From: Scatosoma sp964459515
GTDB taxonomy: Bacteria; Bacillota; Clostridia; Christensenellales; Borkfalkiaceae
Length of the DNA: 18,408 nucleotides
Assembly (NCBI GenBank): GCA_964459515.1
Contig: CAYWML010000027.1
Span: 1 to 18,408 of the forward strand
Direction: 5' to 3'
Shown in pieces: positions 1 through 7,436 of this stretch; position 1 is the stretch's first letter; every line of letters begins with the position of its first letter. The position numbers and the translations under genes were made by a program. A model generated the notes under the pieces. That model saw only the letters and a list, made by a program, of their open reading frames with translations. It had not been told where the DNA came from and made no database searches.

Positions 1-2
1 AT

Positions 3-677
3 TGTAGCAGTTTGACGAGCGTAACCATAGGCAACAGTGTGACGAGTATCGGTGCGTATGCGTTCTATAATTGTAGCAGTTTGACGAGTATAGAAATTCC
101 CGATAGTGTGACGCGTATAAAAGATTATGTATTCTCTTCATGTAGCTGTTTAACGATATATTGCGAGGCGGCAAGTAAGTCGAGTGGTTGGGATAGTTAT
201 TGGAAAAGTTCTTTTTGTCCTGTTATATGGGATTGTAAAAATAACGACGTTGCCGATGACGGATATATTTATGCCGTAATAGACGGTATTCGGTATGGAA
301 TTAAGGATGGCGAAGCAACTGTCGTAAAGCAACCGAGCAATATACAAACGGCAACTATTCCTGTAAGTATCACGTATAAAGACACTGCTTATGCAGTGAC
401 GAATATCGATTCGAGTGCGTTCGAGAATTATTTGAGCAGTTTGACGAGTGTTGTAATTGGCGATAGTGTGACGAGTATCGGTTATGGTGCGTTCCAATAT
501 TGTAGCAGTTTGAGAGAAGTATATTATAACGGCGCGGAAAGCGAGTGGAATAAAATTTCGATTGATTCTTATAATTACAATTTAACTTCGGCGACGCGGT
601 ATTATTACAGCGAAGAACAGCCGACGGGAAAAGGCAATTATTGGCATTACGTGGACGGCGTAGTGACGAAGTGGTAA
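3..677 (+). CDS. BspA-like leucine-rich repeat protein, C-terminal part (5' truncated)
   Basis: The frame is open from the window edge, so the true start lies upstream; the first possible codon at 12 (TTG) is inside a repeat and is not a start. The protein is built of 23-residue LRR_5/BspA-type units, each with a core such as CSSLTSI, then IPDSVTSIG and AF. At least two adjacent units sit at the N-terminal end and two more around residues 140-175, separated by a non-repeat insert containing DGIRYGI and a Tyr/Asp-rich stretch. It ends YWHYVDGVVTKW with a TAA at 675-677 and no visible anchor (no LPXTG, no C-terminal hydrophobic helix). Such proteins are usually secreted or surface-exposed and bind host or bacterial surfaces; that role is inferred. 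The gene uses many AGT, ATA and AAT codons, unlike the GCG/GAC-rich genes downstream. A perfect terminator follows 20 bp later. Family is confident; function is not. Confidence 0.85.
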   Translation, partial: CSSLTSVTIGNSVTSIGAYAFYNCSSLTSIEIPDSVTRIKDYVFSSCSCLTIYCEAASKSSGWDSYWKSSFCPVIWDCKNNDVADDGYIYAVIDGIRYGIKDGEATVVKQPSNIQTATIPVSITYKDTAYAVTNIDSSAFENYLSSLTSVVIGDSVTSIGYGAFQYCSSLREVYYNGAESEWNKISIDSYNYNLTSATRYYYSEEQPTGKGNYWHYVDGVVTKW

Positions 678-697
678 ACGGCTGAGAATAAAAAAAG

Positions 698-740
698 GCG
701 GCTTTGCGCGATTTTCGCGCAAAGCCGCTGTTTTGTTTTC
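698..740 (+). terminator. Intrinsic terminator of the LRR gene
   Basis: A perfect 14-bp stem pairs 698-711 with 715-728 (GCGGCTTTGCGCGA against TCGCGCAAAGCCGC) around a TTT loop, followed by the T-rich stretch TGTTTTGTTTTC. An A-run at 691-696 precedes it, so it could also act weakly on the minus strand. Confidence 0.9.
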
Positions 741-751
741 GTTCCCTCTAT

Positions 752-800
752 CGGCGGAGATTGCCGCAGTCGCGCGTACCGCGCTCCTTCGCAATGACGG
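752..800. repeat. Interspersed palindromic repeat, copy 1 (GCAGTCGCGCG subtype)
   Basis: A short element beginning CGGCGGAGATTGCC and ending CTTCGCAATGACGG. ATTGC (760-764) pairs with GCAAT (791-795), and inside it GCGCG (772-776) pairs with CGCGC (780-784) around a three-base loop. The same element recurs at 5791-5884 and, in tandem, at 8857-9072. The CATTGCGAG...GCAATCTCC form of the reverse complement resembles a palindrome family common in many bacterial genomes. It carries no gene and lies between the LRR terminator and the next promoter. The rest of 801-925 is G-rich then A-rich spacer in which I see nothing else. Confidence 0.8.
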
Positions 801-925
801 GGCTGGGGGGGTGACGGGCGTGGGCTTGCGGTGACGGTGAGGGACGAAGTTCGGGGAGAAAAAACGTTCAAAGAAGAAAAATTGTGAAAAAATATTAAAA
901 AAACGGAAAATATATAAAGCAAATC

Positions 926-955
926 TTGACAAGGAAAGCAAAAAAGTACTATAAT
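926..955 (+). promoter_or_regulatory. Sigma-A type promoter for the 1018-5743 gene run
   Basis: TTGACA (926-931) and TATAAT (950-955) are both exact consensus hexamers with an 18-bp spacer. Transcription would start near 962, giving a leader of about 56 bases. The leader contains a small hairpin, AAACGG (972-977) with CCGTTT (982-987). Confidence 0.85.
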
Positions 956-1017
956 ATAGAATAGAGCGACGAAACGGTGCGCCGTTTTGCGCTTTCAAAA
1001 TCATTCGGAGGCTTTTC

Positions 1018-2286
1018 ATGGTACCCCTATCAATTGCAATCGTAATTCTCGTTATGCTGTCGGCGTTTTTTTCCGGAACGGAAACGGCGTTTTCCTGCGC
1101 GAATAAAATCAAGCTGAAAACGTACGTGGCGCAAGGCAGGAAACACGCGCAAGCCGTCTATGCGTTTGCGGACGAAAAATACGATAAACTCGTCACGACG
1201 ATCCTTATCGGCAACAACGTCGTTAATTTGACGGCGTCTGCCCTCGGCACGATTTTCTTTGGAAAATTGATCGCGAACGGCGACGTTGCGACGACGGTTT
1301 CTACGGCTGTGCTTACGGTCGTGGTGTTGCTTTTCGGCGAAATTACGCCGAAGTTCTTTTCCAGCGTGTATCCCGAACGGTTCTGCTTCGTGTTTTATCC
1401 GCTGATGCAGCTTTTCTATTGGGTGTTGACGCCTATCGGAAAAGTTTTCGATTTGTATAAGAAAGGGCTTTCCAAAGCGTTCAAACTTAAAAAAGACGAA
1501 ACGGTGACGGACGAAGAGTTGCTTTCTTTGGTGGAAGAAGCGGAGGAAAGCGGAACGCTGAAAGAGGACGAATCGGAACTCGTCCGTTCCGCCCTCGAAT
1601 TCGACGATTTGAAAGTGGAAGATATTTTAGTGCCGCGCGTGGACGTCATTGCCGTGGACGAAGCTTCTACTATGGAAGAGATACGCTTCACTTTCGAGAA
1701 GTCCGGTTATTCTCGTTTGCCCGTGTATAGGGAAACGATCGACAACGTCATCGGGCTTATTCACGAAAGGGATTTTTTCAACGGCTTTTTGAAAGGCGAA
1801 AAGGAAATCGGGCATTTGGTGCAAGAGATCGCCTTTACGACGGAGTATACCCGTATTTCCACGCTTTTGAAACAGTTGCAAAAGCAGAAAATCCATATGG
1901 CGGCGGTTTCCGACGAATACGGCGGTTTGCTCGGTATCGTTACTTTGGAGGACGTATTGGAGGAACTCGTCGGGGAGATCTGGGACGAACACGACGAAGA
2001 AGAAGTGCATTTCGGCAAAATCGGCGAAGGGGAGTATTGGGTGGACGGCAAGTGCGATTTGGAAGCCTTTTTCGAATTGTACGAAAAGGAGCTGCCCGAG
2101 GATACCTACGACGCCAACACGGTCGGCGGCTGGGTGACGGAACTGTACGGCGGCATTCCTCCGATCGGGGAAACGCTTCGCTATGAGGACGTGGAGATAA
2201 AAATCGTCAAAGCGACGAAACAAAAGGTGTTGAAAGTTCGTGCTTCTCGCGCGGAAACGACGGGAACGGACGAGGACGAAAAATAA
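1018..2286 (+). CDS. CNNM-domain / CBS-pair membrane protein (HlyC/CorC family)
   Basis: A 422-residue protein with the full three-part layout of the family. The N-terminal DUF21/CNNM membrane domain covers about residues 1-145, with hydrophobic segments near 3-18, 60-82, 92-106 and 122-145 and the signatures SGTETAF (19-25) and FGEITPK (106-112). A CBS pair follows at about 200-325 (motifs VPRVDV, SRLPVY, DEYGG, GIVTLEDVLEELVGEI), then a CorC_HlyC domain at 335-408. The family is linked to magnesium/cobalt efflux or membrane ion homeostasis; the older name hemolysin C is historical. Which ion it moves cannot be read from the sequence. The ATG has GGAGG at 1007-1011, six bases upstream. It is the first gene after the strong promoter and ends 18 bp before galE, so co-transcription is likely. 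Confidence 0.93.
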   Translation: MVPLSIAIVILVMLSAFFSGTETAFSCANKIKLKTYVAQGRKHAQAVYAFADEKYDKLVTTILIGNNVVNLTASALGTIFFGKLIANGDVATTVSTAVLTVVVLLFGEITPKFFSSVYPERFCFVFYPLMQLFYWVLTPIGKVFDLYKKGLSKAFKLKKDETVTDEELLSLVEEAEESGTLKEDESELVRSALEFDDLKVEDILVPRVDVIAVDEASTMEEIRFTFEKSGYSRLPVYRETIDNVIGLIHERDFFNGFLKGEKEIGHLVQEIAFTTEYTRISTLLKQLQKQKIHMAAVSDEYGGLLGIVTLEDVLEELVGEIWDEHDEEEVHFGKIGEGEYWVDGKCDLEAFFELYEKELPEDTYDANTVGGWVTELYGGIPPIGETLRYEDVEIKIVKATKQKVLKVRASRAETTGTDEDEK

Positions 2287-2304
2287 TAAAAACGAGGTGG
2301 ATTT

Positions 2305-3318
2305 ATGGCAACGATTTTGGTTACGGGCGGTTGCGGCTATATCGGTTCGCATACCGTATTGGAGCTGTTGAACAAGGGCTACGAAGTGGTTGTGGTGGAT
2401 AATTTCAGCAATTCTTCTTTCGAGAGCTTGCGCCGCGTGCAGAAGATAACGGGAAAAACGGTTACTTTCTACGAAGCGGACATTCGCGACGCGGAAGCGA
2501 TGACGAAGATTTTCGACGCGCACCGTTTCGACGCCGTCATTCATTTTGCGGCGTTTAAGGCGGTCGGCGAAAGCTGCCGTTTGCCTTTGAAATACTACGA
2601 AAATAATATCAGCGGCACGGTTTCGCTGTTGCAAGTCATGGAAAAGCACGACGTGAAGAAGATTATTTTCTCCTCTTCCGCAACCGTGTACGGCGATCCC
2701 GAACGGCTTCCTTTGGACGAGAATTGCCGCCTTTCGACGACGAACCCGTACGGCAGCACGAAACTTATGATGGAGATGATCATGCAGGACGTCTATAAGG
2801 CGGACAATGCGTGGAATATCATTCTTCTCCGCTATTTCAATCCCGTCGGCGCGCACGAGAGCGGCTTGATCGGCGAAGATCCGAAAGGTATTCCCAACAA
2901 CCTCATGCCGTACGTGGCGCAGGTTGCCAGCGGTAAATTGCAGTGCGTGAACGTGTTCGGCAACGATTACGATACTCCCGACGGAACGGGTGTGCGCGAT
3001 TATATCCACGTCGTCGATCTTGCTTTGGGACATATTGCCGCAATCGAGCATTGCAACGATTCGGGCGTGCATATTTACAACCTCGGCACGGGGCACGGGT
3101 ACAGTGTGTTGGATATGATACACGCGTTTGAGAAGGCGTGCGGCAAAAAAATCCCGTACCGCATTTGCGAACGCCGCCCCGGCGACATCGCCACCTGCTA
3201 CGCCGCGCCCGATAAAGCCGCGAAAGAGTTGCATTGGACGGCGAAAAACGGCATCGAGGAAATGTGCGCTTCGCAATGGAAATGGCAAAGCGGCAATCCG
3301 AGAGGGTACGAAGGCTGA
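2305..3318 (+). CDS. galE: UDP-glucose 4-epimerase
   Basis: A 337-residue extended short-chain dehydrogenase that interconverts UDP-glucose and UDP-galactose in the cytosol (Leloir pathway; supply of UDP-sugars for surface glycans). The NAD-binding motif GGCGYIG is at residues 8-14. The catalytic triad is intact and falls at the same numbers as in the E. coli enzyme: S124 (FSSSATVYG), Y149 and K153 (YGSTK). Further family motifs are ALHGDIRD-like EADIRD (57-62), RYFNPVGAH (176-184), GTGVRDYIHVVDLA (227-240) and the C-terminal RPGD. Length is normal. The start has GAGGTGG at 2294-2300. No other galactose genes are nearby, so the local role (catabolism or glycan precursor) is open. Confidence 0.96.
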   Translation: MATILVTGGCGYIGSHTVLELLNKGYEVVVVDNFSNSSFESLRRVQKITGKTVTFYEADIRDAEAMTKIFDAHRFDAVIHFAAFKAVGESCRLPLKYYENNISGTVSLLQVMEKHDVKKIIFSSSATVYGDPERLPLDENCRLSTTNPYGSTKLMMEMIMQDVYKADNAWNIILLRYFNPVGAHESGLIGEDPKGIPNNLMPYVAQVASGKLQCVNVFGNDYDTPDGTGVRDYIHVVDLALGHIAAIEHCNDSGVHIYNLGTGHGYSVLDMIHAFEKACGKKIPYRICERRPGDIATCYAAPDKAAKELHWTAKNGIEEMCASQWKWQSGNPRGYEG

Positions 3319-3330
3319 GCCAGCAAAAGC

Positions 3331-3987
3331 ATGGTAGTTCCCGACGAAGTGTTGCGTTCCGAGCGAAAAACGCTATCTATCTGCGTGGACGGTTTGGGAC
3401 GGTTGATCGTACGCGCGCCCCTTCGTTGCGGCGAGGCGCGTATAGCGGCGTTTTTACGCGAAAAAGAAGCTTGGATCTTGCGGCAGCAGGCAAAACAGCG
3501 CGCCGCAGGATTGGCGTTGCCGCCCGATGATTTGGACGGTTACGCTTTGCTTTTGCTCGGCGAATATCGCACGATCCGTTTGACGGACGGAAAGCGCGTT
3601 TCGCTCGGCGACGGCGTTTTATATGTTCCGCGCGACGGCGCGAGGGATCGGCTTGTTCGGTGGCTGAAAGCGCAGGCAAAACGTATTTTTGCCGAGCTTA
3701 CGGCGCAGACGGCGCAGCGTATGGGCGTTGCTTACGCGTCCGTCGCCGTCAACGGCGCGCGAGGGCATTGGGGCTCTTGTTCGGGCAACAACGCTATCCA
3801 TTATTCTTTTCGGCTGTTGTACGCTCCGAAAGCGGAAATCGAATACGTCGTCGTGCACGAATTGGCGCATACCGTGCATAAAAATCATTCCGCCGCTTTT
3901 TGGAAAACGGTGGAAAAGTACGTGCCCGATTGGCGTATGCGGCGCGCGTGGTTGAAGGCGCATAGCGGCTTGACGGCGATATTTTAG
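3331..3987 (+). CDS. YgjP-like (M48-related) zinc metallopeptidase domain protein
   Basis: A 218-residue cytosolic protein of the YgjP/DUF45 family. The zinc site is complete: HELAH at residues 176-180 with a third histidine, H186, in KNHSAAFW. The family signature RGHWGSCS is at 144-151. Family members are annotated as metal-dependent hydrolases, and the E. coli homologue has been assigned UTP pyrophosphatase activity; the substrate here is unknown. The N-terminal half (1-120) is the usual beta-rich YgjP region. The ATG lies only 12 bp after the galE stop and in the same frame as galE. It has no good ribosome site at normal spacing (nearest GAAGG at 3310-3314), so translation may depend on ribosomes arriving from galE. 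Alternative GTG/TTG starts at 3349/3352 lack ribosome sites too. Confidence 0.88.
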   Translation: MVVPDEVLRSERKTLSICVDGLGRLIVRAPLRCGEARIAAFLREKEAWILRQQAKQRAAGLALPPDDLDGYALLLLGEYRTIRLTDGKRVSLGDGVLYVPRDGARDRLVRWLKAQAKRIFAELTAQTAQRMGVAYASVAVNGARGHWGSCSGNNAIHYSFRLLYAPKAEIEYVVVHELAHTVHKNHSAAFWKTVEKYVPDWRMRRAWLKAHSGLTAIF

Positions 3988-4081
3988 CGGCTTTTCGGGA
4001 AAGAAAAAGCTTGAAAAGGCGTTTAGTCGCAACCGAAAAGCGGTATAAAAGATACGGAAGAAATTCATAGACGAGGAAGGC

Positions 4082-4801
4082 ATGTTAGAACTCAAAAATA
4101 TCGGCTATCGCGTAGAGGACGAGCTGGGGGAAAAGGAGATATTAAAGGACGTCAATTTGACGTTGGACGAACGGTTCGTGGCGTTTACAGGTCCGAACGG
4201 CGGCGGCAAGTCTACGCTTGCCAAAGTAATCGCCGGTATTCTCACGCCGACGACGGGCGAAATTTGGCTGGATGGGGAGAATATCACGGGGCTGTCCGTG
4301 ACGGAGCGCGCGAAACGCGGCGTTTCCTATGCTTTTCAACAGCCCGTGCGCTTTAAGGGGATTACGGTGCGCGATCTTATCAATATCGCCGCCGGAAAAA
4401 CGCTGAAAGTGTCCGACGCGTGCGCCTATCTTTCCGAAGTGGGCATGTGCGCGCGCGATTATATCGACCGCGAAGTGAACGCTTCCCTTTCGGGCGGAGA
4501 ATTAAAGCGTATCGAGATTGCCACTATTTTGGCGCGCGGCACGAAGCTTTCCATATTCGACGAGCCGGAGGCAGGCATCGACCTTTGGAGCTTCGGCAAT
4601 TTGATAAAGGTATTCGAGAGCATGTACGCAAAAACGCAGGGAAATATTTTGATTATTTCCCATCAGGAGCGTATTTTGAATATAGCCGATAAAATCGTGG
4701 TGATCGCGAACGGCGGCGTACAGAGCGTCGGGAAAAAGGAAGAAATTTTGCCGCAACTTTTGGCGGCGGAGTCCTGCCGCGTTTTGGCGGACAAGCTTTA
4801 A
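4082..4801 (+). CDS. sufC: Fe-S cluster assembly ATPase SufC (SmsC type)
   Basis: A 239-residue ABC ATPase with Walker A GPNGGGKST (37-45), Q-loop FQQP (85-88), signature LSGGE (136-140), Walker B ending in D160-E161 and H-loop H194. The segment DEPEAGIDLWSF (160-171) separates SufC-like ATPases from transport ABC proteins. It would power the SufB scaffold encoded immediately downstream, on which Fe-S clusters are built in the cytosol. The start has GAGGAAGG at 4073-4080. The 94 bp upstream hold no convincing promoter or terminator, so it may share the 926 promoter. It lacks the neighbours of the Bacillus-type suf operon (sufD, sufS, sufU). Confidence 0.93.
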   Translation: MLELKNIGYRVEDELGEKEILKDVNLTLDERFVAFTGPNGGGKSTLAKVIAGILTPTTGEIWLDGENITGLSVTERAKRGVSYAFQQPVRFKGITVRDLINIAAGKTLKVSDACAYLSEVGMCARDYIDREVNASLSGGELKRIEIATILARGTKLSIFDEPEAGIDLWSFGNLIKVFESMYAKTQGNILIISHQERILNIADKIVVIANGGVQSVGKKEEILPQLLAAESCRVLADKL

Positions 4802-4816
4802 GGGAGGGCAGCAGGT

Positions 4817-5743
4817 ATGGACGCAATCGAAAAAGACTTATTGTTGCAAATTGCCGATCTGCACGGCGTTCCCGAAGGGGCGTATAATATTCGCGGCAAC
4901 GGGAAATCGCTGGGCAGAGGCACGACGGCGAATATCGACATCGTGACGAAAACGGACGGAAAGTCCGGCATCGATATTTACGTGAAACCGTGGACGAAAA
5001 ACGAGAGTATGCATATTCCCGTCATTATCAGCGAGGCGGGCTTGCAAGAGGTCGTGTATAACGATTTTTACATCGGGGAAAACGCCGACGTCGTCATTGT
5101 TGCTGGTTGCGGTATTCATAATTGCGGCGGCGTGGAAATGACTTCTCGGCACGACGGCGTGCATACTTTTTATGTCGGAAAGAACGCGCGCGTGAAATAC
5201 GTGGAGAAGCACTACGGCGGCGGCGACGGCTTGGGCAAGAACGTCATGAATCCGAAAACGGTGGTACATCTTGCCGAGGGCGCGCATATGGAGATGGAAA
5301 CGACGCAGATAAAAGGTATCGATTCCACCAACCGCGTGACGGAGGCGGAGATGCAAACGGGCGCGGAGTTTTTCGTGCGGGAAAAGCTGTACACGCACGG
5401 GGAGCAGCGCGCCGACACCGATTTTAAGGTAGATATGAACGGCGACGGGTGTCGGGCGGACATTCTGTCCCGATCGGTCGCGGCGGACGCGTCCCGTCAA
5501 CATTTCGTATCCGTTATGAACGGCAACGCGCCCTGTTACGGGCACACGGAGTGCGACGCCATTATTATGGACAGAGCGTCGGTGACGGCTGCGCCTTGTC
5601 TTTCGGCGAACGACGTGGAGGCGGAGCTTATCCATGAAGCGGCAATCGGTAAAATCGCAGGCGAACAGCTTACCAAGTTGATGACGCTCGGTTTGACGGA
5701 AAAGGAAGCCGAAGAATATATTATAAAGGGCTTTTTGCATTGA
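4817..5743 (+). CDS. sufB: SufB/SufD-family Fe-S scaffold (SmsB type, minimal length)
   Basis: A 308-residue protein, much shorter than classical SufB (about 465-495). Residues about 80-275 are the beta-helix core. The C-terminal helix carries the SufBD hallmark HEAAIGKIAGEQL, then GLTEKEAEEYIIKGF. By eye, C246 (ECDAIIM) and E274 (HEA) sit where E. coli SufB has its essential C405 and E434; other cysteines are C98, C103, C212, C240 and C261. It follows sufC by 15 bp with GGGAGG at 4802-4807, so the two are translated together. As the only SufB/D protein in the operon it probably forms a homodimer with two SufC, the arrangement of the minimal SMS (SmsCB) machinery known in archaea and anaerobic bacteria. 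No cysteine desulfurase is encoded here, so the sulfur source is not visible. Confidence 0.9.
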   Translation: MDAIEKDLLLQIADLHGVPEGAYNIRGNGKSLGRGTTANIDIVTKTDGKSGIDIYVKPWTKNESMHIPVIISEAGLQEVVYNDFYIGENADVVIVAGCGIHNCGGVEMTSRHDGVHTFYVGKNARVKYVEKHYGGGDGLGKNVMNPKTVVHLAEGAHMEMETTQIKGIDSTNRVTEAEMQTGAEFFVREKLYTHGEQRADTDFKVDMNGDGCRADILSRSVAADASRQHFVSVMNGNAPCYGHTECDAIIMDRASVTAAPCLSANDVEAELIHEAAIGKIAGEQLTKLMTLGLTEKEAEEYIIKGFLH

Positions 5744-5790
5744 GCGTGTGAAAAGTCGTTCCCCAATCAGCAAGCTTTGCTTGCGCGTTC

Positions 5791-5884
5791 AACGCCGATA
5801 GGCGTTTGCGTGATGCTAACCGACTATCGTTTCCGCCTGACGGCGGAGATTGCCGCGGCGCGTTCCGTGCCTCGCAATGACGGG
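5791..5884. repeat. Interspersed palindromic repeat, copy 2 (long form)
   Basis: This copy has three parts in series: AACGCC (5791-5796) with GGCGTT (5801-5806); CCGCC with GGCGG around TGAC (5833-5846); and the ATTGC...GCAAT outer stem (5848-5852 with 5874-5878) enclosing GGCGCG paired to CGTGCC. The same order reappears at 8857 onward. A small hairpin, CAAGC-TTT-GCTTG (5771-5783), precedes it. The 199-bp gap 5744-5942 otherwise holds only the start signals of the next gene; I see no clear promoter or T-tailed terminator in it. Confidence 0.8.
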
Positions 5885-5942
5885 GAGCGGCGTCGTTATA
5901 AGACAATAAAATTCGTAAAAAAACAACAGGAGATAGATAAAA

Positions 5943-7319
5943 ATGAGTGATTTGGCTTACAAAAGAACAAATGTTTACGAAAAAGCGGACGAAAAACTTT
6001 TGAAAGAAATTTTTGCGTACGCAGAGGGCTACAAGGCTTTCTTGGACGGCGGCAAAACCGAGCGCGAAGCTTGCGCTTTCGCCGTCGAGGACGCGAAAAA
6101 GCACGGCTACGTGCCGTTTACTTTCGGTATGCGTTTGCAGGCGGGCGATAAGGTCTACTATAACAATCGCGGCAAAAATTTGTACTTGCTTCGTATCGGC
6201 ACGGCGGACGTCGCGAAAGACGGCATTCGCATTCTCGCTTCGCACATCGACAGTCCGCGTTTGGATTTGAAACAAGTGCCGTTGTACGAATCCGAGGGGA
6301 TTGCTTTCGGCAAAACGCACTACTACGGCGGCATTCGCAAATACCAATGGGCGACAATCCCCCTTGCGCTCCACGGCGTAGTCGCGCTGGCGGACGGCAA
6401 CGTGTTGCAGGTGAAAATCGGCGACGAAGAGGGCGATCCCGTCTTTTATATCAGCGATTTGTTGCCGCACTTGGCGGCGAAGCAGAACGCAAAACCGCTC
6501 GGCGAAGGCATCGGGGGCGAGGACTTGAATATTTGGTTCGGCAACATTCCTTATACGGCGGCGAAAGACGAAAAGGATAAGACGGTGAAAGAAAATCTTT
6601 TGCGTATTCTTAACGAGAAGTATGGTATTGCCGAAGCGGATTTCATGAGTGCGGAGCTTTGTCTCGTGCCTGCTTATAACGCAAAGGACGTCGGTTTCGA
6701 TCGCGCCTTGATCGGTTCGTACGGGCATGACGATCGCGTTTGCTCCTATCCTGCCTACACCGCGCTGTTCGATACGATTTCCGAAGAACACACGGTGATG
6801 GTCGTGTTGGCGGATAAAGAAGAGATCGGCAGCGAAGGCTCGACGGGTATGCAATGCGCTATTTTCACCGATCTTATCGACGAAATCGCGCGTTCGTTCG
6901 GCGTAAGTTCCGCGGCAATTCGCGCACATTCCAAGTGCCTTTCCGCAGACGTAAACGCAGGGTACGATCCGAATTTCCCCGACGTTTTGGAAAAGCAGAA
7001 CGCCACATATGTATCGCACGGCGCAGGCGTGACGAAGTTCACGGGTGCGCGCGGCAAGAGTGGTTCTTCCGACGCCGACGCGGAATATGTTGCGTACCTT
7101 CGTAAAATTTTCGACGAGAACGGCGTGATTTGGCAGACGGGCGAATTGGGTAAAGTGGACGTCGGCGGCGGCGGAACGGTGGCAAAATTTATCGCAAAAA
7201 TGAATATCGACACCATCGATATCGGCGTGCCCGTTATTTCCATGCACGCCCCGTACGAGGTCGTTTCCAAAGCGGACGTATACGAAACGTACCTTGCCTT
7301 TAAGGCGTTCCTTAAATAA
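5943..7319 (+). CDS. apeA: M18 family zinc aminopeptidase (ApeA type)
   Basis: A 458-residue cytosolic metallo-aminopeptidase of family M18, which removes N-terminal residues from peptides. The dinuclear-site ligands of the family are visible: H101 and D103 (SHIDSPRLDLK), D264 (GHDDRVCS), E293-E294 (DKEEIGSEGSTG), D336 (SADVNAG) and H435 (SMHAPYE). KVDVGGGGTVAKF (404-416) is also typical. Length fits the M18 aminopeptidase 1 group (about 460). The start has AGGAGA at 5928-5933, nine bases upstream. It faces the second M18 gene, and the two share a terminator. The ApeA label rests on length and overall look, so the subgroup is less certain than the family. Confidence 0.93.
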   Translation: MSDLAYKRTNVYEKADEKLLKEIFAYAEGYKAFLDGGKTEREACAFAVEDAKKHGYVPFTFGMRLQAGDKVYYNNRGKNLYLLRIGTADVAKDGIRILASHIDSPRLDLKQVPLYESEGIAFGKTHYYGGIRKYQWATIPLALHGVVALADGNVLQVKIGDEEGDPVFYISDLLPHLAAKQNAKPLGEGIGGEDLNIWFGNIPYTAAKDEKDKTVKENLLRILNEKYGIAEADFMSAELCLVPAYNAKDVGFDRALIGSYGHDDRVCSYPAYTALFDTISEEHTVMVVLADKEEIGSEGSTGMQCAIFTDLIDEIARSFGVSSAAIRAHSKCLSADVNAGYDPNFPDVLEKQNATYVSHGAGVTKFTGARGKSGSSDADAEYVAYLRKIFDENGVIWQTGELGKVDVGGGGTVAKFIAKMNIDTIDIGVPVISMHAPYEVVSKADVYETYLAFKAFLK

Positions 7320-7350
7320 GAAAATCGGGCATGCAGGTATGCGTTGAAAT

Positions 7351-7394
7351 AAAAAACGCGTTTCTCTTTTTTGCAGGAGGAACGCGTTTTTTTT
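7351..7394. terminator. Bidirectional terminator between the two M18 genes
   Basis: CGCGTTTCTC (7357-7366) pairs with GAGGAACGCG (7377-7386) with one G-U. It is flanked by an A-run (7351-7356) and a T-run (7387-7394), which extend the stem and give a U-tail on both strands. It lies 31 bp after the + gene and 43 bp after the - gene, as expected for convergent units. Confidence 0.88.
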
Positions 7395-7436
7395 CGTCTG
7401 TTTTATCGTATCGTGTTGCCCGAATATAAGGTTTCC

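Noticed and set aside
1627..3288. Long minus-strand open frame opposite the CNNM/CorC-family gene and galE
   Set aside because: It is antisense to two clear genes, rich in Arg/His/Phe as expected of a shadow frame in GCG/GAC-rich DNA, and has no motif. The same applies to 4838-5773, 5721-7247 and 10931-12196.
3990..4041. Terminator between the YgjP-like gene and sufC
   Set aside because: GCTTTTCGG and CCGAAAAGC can pair, but the loop is 34 bases and no T-run follows.
4011..4049. Promoter for sufCB
   Set aside because: TTGAAA (4011-4016) and TATAAA (4044-4049) are 27 bp apart, too far for a normal promoter.
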